Part shown: positions 58,070 through 64,000 of the stretch, piece by piece | Layout: every line of letters begins with the position of its first letter | How positions within the stretch are numbered: position 1 is the first letter of the stretch | DNA from: RGIG3528 sp963649295 | GTDB taxonomy: Bacteria; Bacillota; Clostridia; Lachnospirales; Lachnospiraceae | Length of the DNA stretch: 64,000 bases | Direction: 5' to 3' | Assembly: GCA_963649295.1 (NCBI GenBank) | Contig: CAVJHK010000001.1 | Span: 1 to 64,000, forward strand | Program-made: the position numbers and the translations under genes | The notes under the pieces: generated by a model | Told to the model about the DNA's origin: nothing | The model's input: only the letters and a program-made list of their open reading frames with translations | The model's database searches: none

Positions 58070-60526
58070 ATGGCGCAGGGTTCGGTCGTTAAGACGTTTT
58101 CAAATTTTGGAAAAAGCATATCGGCATTTGTAAAAAACACAAAAAAATTTTTGAAATCGTCCAAATATCGTACTGCCGCATATTATTCCTATTGCTATAA
58201 TCATACAAAGACGGACAAAAAAATTATTCTTTATGAGGCTTTTTTTGGGCGAGGGATGCTTTGCGGACCTTATGCGATTTTTCTGGAGGCCCTGAAAGAG
58301 CCCCGCATGGAAAATTTTGAGCATTTTTGGGTGATTGCGGGGTCTGATGACTTAAAAAAATTAAAAAAAGAAAATAATAATCCCCACGTCCATTTTGTAC
58401 AATACAACAGCCGCAAATATCTGAAGCTTCTTTCAAAAGCGGGATATCTGATAAACAATGTCAATTTTAAATATTATTTTACAAAAAAGCCGGATCAAAT
58501 CTATGTAAACACATGGCACGGAATTCCTCTAAAAACACTGGGCTACGACATGCCGAACGGCAAAACCGAGACATCAAACGTAGTCAGGAATATGATGCTT
58601 TCCGATTATATGATATCCGCAAGCCCTTTTTTGACACAGATTTATCTAAAAAGCTACAAGCTTGACGAAATCTATACCGGAAAAATTATCGAAGAGGGCT
58701 ATCCGCGTCTTGATTTGATTGACAATGAATCTTATGACGAACGTGCTGAGGTGCTTTTTGGCCACGGCGTAAAAATTCAAAAAGGCAAAAAAGTCATACT
58801 TTATGCGCCGACCTGGAAGGGAAAAAGCTATGGCACGGCAAGCTCGGATGTGTCGGGGCTTTTTGAATTCAAATCAAATCTCGAAAAAATGATTGATACA
58901 GACAAATATCAAATCCTCATAAAACCTCACCAGAGGCTGTGGGAGCTGGCACACAATGATTTAAATTTTCCTTTTGTTGTGCCCGCTACTGTAGACGCAA
59001 ATCTGGTGCTCGGCATAACAGATATACTTGTGAGTGATTTTTCAAGTATTTTTTATGATTTTTTGAGAACCGGCAGGCCTGTGCTCTTTCTTATTGAGGA
59101 TTATGAATCGTATGCATCGGAGCGCGGTTTGTATTTTAGCCCCACGTCGGCGCTTCCGGGGCCCGTTGCGGTGACGGCATCCGAAATTGCGTCATATATA
59201 AACGATATTGAGAGTGTAACCAAAGCTTTTGCGGACAAATACAGGGAAATTTCGGAATTTGCATGCGCTTCGGCATCGCCCTGTATTTCAAAGCGTATAA
59301 TTGACATCGTATTTTTCAAAAAAACGGAAGGGTATAATATCATATCCGCAAATCATACAAAAAAGAAAATTCTTTTGTCACGCGGGCGCATGGGCATAAA
59401 CGGAATTACCACGTCCATGCTGAGTCTGTTAAACAATATTGACTATGATCGTTATGATGTAACGCTCATGATCGAAAAAACGAAGGATGACAGAAGAAGC
59501 GGCTTCATAGAAAGAATAAACAAACATGTGCGTGTGATATACAGAACGCAGATGCCGCCGATGACGGCAGCGGAGGTGCTCTTTTACAAATACGAAAGAA
59601 AACGTGATTCACATACCGAAATCAGGTCAAAAGGTCTGAAAAGAGAATGGTCAAGGCTCTTTGGAGATGTTGTATTTGATTCGGCCATAGATTTTTCGGG
59701 ATATATATATTTTGACGCGGCGCTGCTTCTTGTGGGTTCTGCCCGTCACAAAAGCATCTGGCTTCACAATGACATGAAGGCGGAATATGACAACAAAAAC
59801 AGAATATACAGGTATATCTTTGCGATTTATTCGCTGTTTGATTCGGTTGTTGCGTGCGGCAAAGAAATTATGCGCGTAAATGCGGAAAAAATTCCCGGGC
59901 ACTACGGCTTAAAATCACGAATCACATATGCGGGAAATACCATAGATCTTGAAAGGATTTTGTCGGAAAGCATGGCGGAGCCCCGATATGATATAATTCA
60001 TGAAGATCCGGAAAGTCACAAAAGGGTAATTAATTTTATCACAATCGGCCGCATGTCACCCGAAAAAAATCAGCCGGAGCTTGTTCGCGGATTTAAGCTG
60101 TTCCATGATAAAAATCCCGATTCGAAGCTTTATATTTTTGGTACGGGAAAGCTAAAAAAAGAGCTTAGGGCTTACGTCGAAGAAAATAATCTTATGGATT
60201 CTGTAATTATGCCGGGAACTGTCAAAAATCCGTATCCGATGCTAAAGAATGCCGATTGCTTTATTTTGCCCTCGATTTATGAAGGACTTCCCATGACCGT
60301 ATATGAGGCAAGAGTCCTGCATAAACCTATCATTATGTCGGATTTTGATTCCGTCACGGAATGCGAAACGGAAAACGGACAGCTTGTTGTCGGCAAAAGT
60401 GCAAATGAGATTTATAAAGGGATGGTTTGTTATAAAGAAGGCAGGGTTCCGGAAAATTATATATTTGATGCCGAAGCCTACAACAAAGAAAAGATGGACG
60501 AGTTTTATCACAGCGTTGGAGTATAA
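58070..60526 (+). CDS. Two-domain polymer enzyme: CDP-glycerol glycerophosphotransferase + GT4 glycosyltransferase
   Basis: 818 residues. Residues about 45-410 are a TagB/TagF-like glycerophosphotransferase (LYEAFFGRGMLCGPYAIF; YVNTWHGIPLKTLGYDM with the catalytic His; YAPTWKG; KPHQRLW; ILVSDFSSIFYDFL). Residues about 425-818 are a GT-B glycosyltransferase of family 4 (KKILLSRGRMGINGITTSMLSL; FITIGRMSPEKNQPELVRGF; IFGTGKLKKEL; DCFILPSIYEGLPMTVYEA with E-x7-E). One chain could add both a glycerol-phosphate and a sugar to a teichoic-acid-like polymer at the inner membrane face. It leads a cluster with the next two genes. Confidence 0.88.
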   Translation: MAQGSVVKTFSNFGKSISAFVKNTKKFLKSSKYRTAAYYSYCYNHTKTDKKIILYEAFFGRGMLCGPYAIFLEALKEPRMENFEHFWVIAGSDDLKKLKKENNNPHVHFVQYNSRKYLKLLSKAGYLINNVNFKYYFTKKPDQIYVNTWHGIPLKTLGYDMPNGKTETSNVVRNMMLSDYMISASPFLTQIYLKSYKLDEIYTGKIIEEGYPRLDLIDNESYDERAEVLFGHGVKIQKGKKVILYAPTWKGKSYGTASSDVSGLFEFKSNLEKMIDTDKYQILIKPHQRLWELAHNDLNFPFVVPATVDANLVLGITDILVSDFSSIFYDFLRTGRPVLFLIEDYESYASERGLYFSPTSALPGPVAVTASEIASYINDIESVTKAFADKYREISEFACASASPCISKRIIDIVFFKKTEGYNIISANHTKKKILLSRGRMGINGITTSMLSLLNNIDYDRYDVTLMIEKTKDDRRSGFIERINKHVRVIYRTQMPPMTAAEVLFYKYERKRDSHTEIRSKGLKREWSRLFGDVVFDSAIDFSGYIYFDAALLLVGSARHKSIWLHNDMKAEYDNKNRIYRYIFAIYSLFDSVVACGKEIMRVNAEKIPGHYGLKSRITYAGNTIDLERILSESMAEPRYDIIHEDPESHKRVINFITIGRMSPEKNQPELVRGFKLFHDKNPDSKLYIFGTGKLKKELRAYVEENNLMDSVIMPGTVKNPYPMLKNADCFILPSIYEGLPMTVYEARVLHKPIIMSDFDSVTECETENGQLVVGKSANEIYKGMVCYKEGRVPENYIFDAEAYNKEKMDEFYHSVGV

Positions 60527-61522
60527 ATGATACCGATAAGCATAATTATTCCCGCATACAACATCGAAGACTATGTTTCGGAGTGCATGAATCACCTGAT
60601 TTATGACCTTTCTTTTGGCGCGGAAATAATTGTTGTTGATGACGGAAGCACCGACAATACGGGAAAAATCGCAAAAGAATTTGCGGACAAAAATCCGGAG
60701 CTCGTAAGGTATTATAGGATTTCCCATTCGGGACTTTCTGCCGCACGTAATTTTGGAATAAGTGTATCGCGGGGGCGGTATGTGGGATTTGCGGACGGAG
60801 ACGATTATGTCGTGCCGGGTTGCTTTTATAAGGCTTTTACCGAAGCCCAAAAGCATGATGCGGATATGGCTGTTTTTGACTGGGCAAAAGTAAATGAACG
60901 TCATACGGTGATTTCATCGGTTACGGAAGGAACTTCCGAAAACGGGCTGATCCCCCAAAATCAAAAAAAGGATTTTATAAAAAAATGCCAGCCGTATGCA
61001 TGGTCAAAAATATACAAAAAATCGTTCCTTGATAAGCATCAGACTATAAGATATCCCGTCGGAAAAATTTATGAGGATATTCCCGTGACATTTCCGCTTC
61101 TTTTTCTTTCCGAAAAAACGATTAAGATAAACGAGTGTCTTTATTATCATGTTGATGACAGAAGGGGCGCAATAACTAACGCAAAAACGTCAAAAATCCT
61201 TGATATTTTTGATTCGTTAAAAACAATACTTGAATTTTTTAAGACCTACGGGGTCTTTTACGAATACAGAAATGCTTTGTGTTATATTGCTCTTCGCCAT
61301 ATATATGCAAGATTTATGGATTTTTCGGGATATGTGGACAAAAAATTAAAAATAAAAATCCTTGATACCGGATTTGATTTTCTTAATTTTGAATTTCCCG
61401 ACTGGAAAAGGCACAATGAATTTTTTTGTGACGCCTTTCACGGTAAAATTGCCCAAAATATTGTCAAATCAAGGCTCTTTTGGGAGATAGGAATAAAACA
61501 TAAAAATTTAAAATTTATTTAG
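60527..61522 (+). CDS. Glycosyltransferase family 2
   Basis: 331 residues, GT-A fold: ISIIIPAYNIEDYVSECMNHL at the start, IIVVDDGSTDNTGKIAKEFA near 34-53, SHSGLSAARNFGISVSRGRYVGFADGDDYV near 67-96 (DxD-type metal motif) and KIYEDIPVTFPLLF near 184-197. It transfers a sugar from a nucleotide donor onto a surface polymer precursor. The start abuts the stop of the preceding gene (TAAATG), and its TAG stop overlaps a GTG that is probably the true start of the next gene. Confidence 0.92.
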   Translation: MIPISIIIPAYNIEDYVSECMNHLIYDLSFGAEIIVVDDGSTDNTGKIAKEFADKNPELVRYYRISHSGLSAARNFGISVSRGRYVGFADGDDYVVPGCFYKAFTEAQKHDADMAVFDWAKVNERHTVISSVTEGTSENGLIPQNQKKDFIKKCQPYAWSKIYKKSFLDKHQTIRYPVGKIYEDIPVTFPLLFLSEKTIKINECLYYHVDDRRGAITNAKTSKILDIFDSLKTILEFFKTYGVFYEYRNALCYIALRHIYARFMDFSGYVDKKLKIKILDTGFDFLNFEFPDWKRHNEFFCDAFHGKIAQNIVKSRLFWEIGIKHKNLKFI

Positions 61523-61604
61523 TGGTATCGTTAATTTTAAAAAGAATTTTTTTGACACGGCGGGCGAATTTGTCAGGCGTTCAAAAGCAAACAGAAATTA
61601 TTAT

Positions 61605-63344
61605 GTGAGCTGTTCGTCACGTAAAATAAAAAAAGACACATATCTTTTTGAAAGCTTCTGGGGGCGCGAGGTTACGGGCACACCGCTTGCGATATGTGAG
61701 GAGCTTGTGCGGACCGGCTGTCACAAAAAACCAAAAATTTATTTTGTGACCGATAAGGAAAACAAAAAAACAAACCGGCGCGTGCTGGATTATGCGGGGC
61801 TACGGACAGTGCGCCTCATAGATATCAAAAGCCGCAAGTACCACAAAATCCTTGCGACGGCAGAATATCTGGTGAACAATGTCACGTTTCCCGAATATTT
61901 TATCAGGCGTCCCGAGCAAACGTACCTAAACACCTGGCACGGCACACCGCTTAAGACGCTTGGGAAGAGCGAGGGACATTCCTTTGACGGCATAAAAAAT
62001 ACCGAAAGAAATTTTTTGCAGGCAAATTTGCTTCTTTATCCGAATGAATATACAAAAGACAAAATTTTTTGCGATTATAATCTCGATATGCTTTATACGG
62101 GGAAATATATGCTTATGGGATATCCGCAGAATGATGTGTTTTTGAGGGAAGCCTGTGTGCCTGTAAACGGAAACGATGTGTCCTTAAACAAAAATGCTGC
62201 GGATTGTGTTCCTCGCACACACTTAAATATCGCATATATGCCTACGTGGCGTACACTAAATACGGGAGAAATACGTAAAAAAGATATCTTTAATATTTTA
62301 AGGCAGTTTGACAGTATCCTAAAGGACAATCAAAAGCTTTTTGTAAAGCTCCATCAATATGACAGGATGCATGTGGATTTTAGTGGATTTAAGCATATAT
62401 TCACTTTTCCCTGCGATATTCCGACATATGATTTTTTGATTGGTATGGATGCTCTCATAACCGATTATTCAAGTATTATGTTTGACTTTATGGTATCACG
62501 CCGTCCGGTTGTGCTTTTTGTATATGACAGGGATAAATATTTGTCGGACAGAGGATGCTATATTGATTTGGATGAGCTTTTGTTTAAAAAAGCTTATAAT
62601 TTTGACGAAATGCGTGAAGTGTTAAACAATAATTTTGAGGGATGTGCGGATTATGGGGACAATCCGGACTTTATGAAGAAATTTTGCGGGGAATTAAAGG
62701 CGACATCGGGTGTGGTGCTTAATTTTCTTTTGGGAAAAGACAGCCGTATAACAGAGAGTTCTGTATCAGACAGCCGTATAACAGAGAGTTCTGTATCAGA
62801 CAGCCGTATAACAGAGAGCCAAGTAAACCGCGACTTTGTAACCGACTGTTCCTTAAACAGATTTGTCTTAAAAGATGTTTATGTGATAAGTCCGGACCGT
62901 GATTTTGAAAAAAACATAAAAATGCTTAAAAGTACTGATCCCATGCGCACCGTTATTGTATTTGACGGAGAACCGGGAGAGCGTGAGATGCGATTGCTTG
63001 AGAGCGTAACACGTGCGCCCCAGATTATCGCGGGCAGATTCATGCATGTGAGAGGTGTGGATGCGGTCAGATTAAACAAAATGTTTGAGCGAAACGCAGG
63101 AAATATAAAGACGGAAAGCGATGCAAAAATACGAAGCGATACAAAAGTACAAGGCGATGCAAAAGCGTGCTGCGGTACCAAAAGAGAATGCGGAATACAA
63201 AAACATAGAAAACATAGCACTTCCCTCACACACGCATTTTCGCGTGAAACAGAGCGCCTGCTTCCGAATATTACAATAAAAAGCGTAAATGTGCTTTCGG
63301 AGAGTGCGTACGGTGCGGAACTTGCGCGTTCATTTAAGAAATAA
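61605..63344 (+). CDS. CDP-glycerol glycerophosphotransferase family protein (5' end probably frameshifted)
   Basis: 579 codons from GTG 61605. TagF-like domain to about residue 390: YLFESFWGREVTGTPLAICEEL, LNTWHGTPLKTLGKSEGHSFDG (catalytic His), YMPTWR, KLHQYDRM, ALITDYSSIMFDF. A repeat-rich linker (DSRITESSVS three times) and a C-terminal region of unknown role follow. The same frame upstream (VNFKKNFFDTAGEFVRRSKANRNYY) is clearly protein-like but has no start. One more T in the T7 tract 61547-61553 would join it to GTG 61522, which overlaps the stop of the GT2 gene. So the natural start is probably 61522 and the gene is currently out of frame there. Confidence 0.82.
   Translation: MSCSSRKIKKDTYLFESFWGREVTGTPLAICEELVRTGCHKKPKIYFVTDKENKKTNRRVLDYAGLRTVRLIDIKSRKYHKILATAEYLVNNVTFPEYFIRRPEQTYLNTWHGTPLKTLGKSEGHSFDGIKNTERNFLQANLLLYPNEYTKDKIFCDYNLDMLYTGKYMLMGYPQNDVFLREACVPVNGNDVSLNKNAADCVPRTHLNIAYMPTWRTLNTGEIRKKDIFNILRQFDSILKDNQKLFVKLHQYDRMHVDFSGFKHIFTFPCDIPTYDFLIGMDALITDYSSIMFDFMVSRRPVVLFVYDRDKYLSDRGCYIDLDELLFKKAYNFDEMREVLNNNFEGCADYGDNPDFMKKFCGELKATSGVVLNFLLGKDSRITESSVSDSRITESSVSDSRITESQVNRDFVTDCSLNRFVLKDVYVISPDRDFEKNIKMLKSTDPMRTVIVFDGEPGEREMRLLESVTRAPQIIAGRFMHVRGVDAVRLNKMFERNAGNIKTESDAKIRSDTKVQGDAKACCGTKRECGIQKHRKHSTSLTHAFSRETERLLPNITIKSVNVLSESAYGAELARSFKK
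62739..62818 (+). repeat. 30-bp tandem repeats in CDP-glycerol transferase gene
   Basis: The unit GACAGCCGTATAACAGAGAG plus 10 bp occurs at 62739, 62769 and 62799 (third copy partial), without mismatches in the shared part. It encodes DSRITESSVS in the linker after the catalytic domain. A second, degenerate 18-bp repeat (SDAKIR, SDTKVQ, GDAKAC) lies near 63117-63170. Confidence 0.88.
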
Positions 63345-63396
63345 GGAAAATTAAAAAAATCACGCGTGAATACGTGAATATGCAAAGGATATTTAT

Positions 63397-64000
63397 ATGG
63401 GAAATTTAATCGACCCAAAAGAAACAATAGAAATACTGAATAAATACAAATTTGTTTTCCAAAAGCGTTTCGGACAGAATTTTCTTGTGGATGCGCACGT
63501 CCTTAACAAGATTATAAATGCAGCAGGCATAACCGGGGACGATTTTGTGCTTGAAATAGGCCCCGGGATAGGAACAATGACGCAAAGGCTTGCCGAAACC
63601 GCACGCGAAGTTGTAGCGGTTGAGATAGACAAAAATCTGATTCCGATTCTGACCGAAGACACGTTAAAGGATTACAGCAACGTAACCGTCATAAATGCGG
63701 ATATTCTTGAGCTTGATATAAACAAACTTATCACAGAAAAAAATGCCGGCAAAAAAATCAAGGTTGTGGCAAATCTTCCTTATTACATCACAACGCCCAT
63801 AATTATGTCTTTGTTTGAAAAGCACATTCCGATCGAAAGCATTACGGTAATGGTGCAGGCGGAGGTTGCGGCCCGCATGCAGGCGTCGCCCGGCACAAAG
63901 GATTACGGCGCATTGTCGCTTGCGGTTCAATATTATGCGGATGCCTATATTGCGGCAAATGTTCCCATGAATTCGTTTATGCCGCGTCCGAATGTTTCAT
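63397..64000 (+). CDS. rsmA: 16S rRNA adenine dimethyltransferase RsmA/KsgA (3' end outside window)
   Basis: 201 codons to the window end with no stop. The N-terminal KFVFQKRFGQNFLVDAHVLNKI is the family signature. SAM-binding motif I reads VLEIGPGIGTMTQRL near 47-61, the acidic VEIDKNL near 74-80 contacts the ribose, and motif IV is VVANLPYYIT near 124-133, followed by VMVQAEVAARMQASPGTKDYGALS. It dimethylates two adjacent adenines near the 3' end of 16S rRNA during 30S maturation. AAAGGAT precedes ATG 63397. Confidence 0.95.
   Translation, partial: MGNLIDPKETIEILNKYKFVFQKRFGQNFLVDAHVLNKIINAAGITGDDFVLEIGPGIGTMTQRLAETAREVVAVEIDKNLIPILTEDTLKDYSNVTVINADILELDINKLITEKNAGKKIKVVANLPYYITTPIIMSLFEKHIPIESITVMVQAEVAARMQASPGTKDYGALSLAVQYYADAYIAANVPMNSFMPRPNVS

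Noticed and set aside
58300..63990. tRNA genes in the gaps of the 58-64 kb region and elsewhere
   Set aside because: No cloverleaf with a TTCRANNC T-arm was found in the intergenic stretches examined.

Overview
The window reads as a chromosome segment of a Gram-positive Clostridia (Firmicutes) bacterium, most likely of the Lachnospiraceae type. The indications are a Clostridia-style prophage with clustered large serine recombinases, a short (about 98 nt) SRP RNA, a TPP riboswitch in front of thiT, a CDP-glycerol (teichoic-acid-like) polymer cluster, an NADP-type glutamate dehydrogenase and strong AAGGAGG ribosome sites. The family level is inference; no 16S or other taxonomic marker is present.

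Bases 1-24.7 kb are the late half of a siphovirus-type prophage, all on the + strand: helicase end, late activator (DUF1492-like), HNH nuclease, a cos-like region, small and large terminase, portal, ClpP-like prohead protease, HK97 capsid, head-tail connectors, major tail protein, tail chaperones G and GT joined by a classic A AAA AAC slippery site, tape measure, tail tip and fibre proteins, holin, CHAP endolysin, then three consecutive serine recombinases. An AT-rich moron (DUF6994-like) with its own promoter and terminator sits in the tail module. The portal gene is broken by a 113-bp duplication and a tail-terminator-like gene is partly duplicated (234 bp). In both cases the two copies differ at several mostly silent positions, as if two related phage alleles had been joined. 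The capsid gene has a perfect 18-bp duplication.

Bases 24.7-28.1 kb are an accessory island. A cyclic-di-GMP-I (GEMM) riboswitch followed by an intrinsic terminator precedes a small HTH gene, a zinc-ribbon protein, two tandem paralogous tail-anchored proteins, a SHOCT membrane protein and a HEPN protein. The island ends in debris: a second HEPN-like C-terminal remnant, a 9-bp inverted repeat, and a DUF3427-type helicase that has lost its N-terminal half. This is probably the junction between mobile DNA and the old chromosome.

Bases 28.1-64 kb look like resident chromosome with small accessory insertions: Nudix hydrolase, flavin reductase, HMA protein, thiamine pyrophosphokinase, mscL, a complete Wadjet anti-plasmid operon in the order jetD-jetA-jetB-jetC (33.6-41.2 kb), a Ca2+-type P-ATPase, a broken AAA-ATPase/PD-(D/E)XK gene preceded by an exact 11-bp periodic repeat, gdhA, an isochorismatase-like hydrolase, an amidohydrolase, a cupin, a GH43-like lipoprotein, a HAD phosphatase, a DUF4430 lipoprotein with an ECF S-component, thiT with its TPP riboswitch, leuS, nfo, the SRP RNA gene, a polymer cluster of two CDP-glycerol transferases and a GT2, and the start of rsmA. 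Two genes (41.3 kb and 61.5 kb) look frameshifted by one base in a homopolymer. These could be phase-variable tracts, real mutations or sequencing errors.
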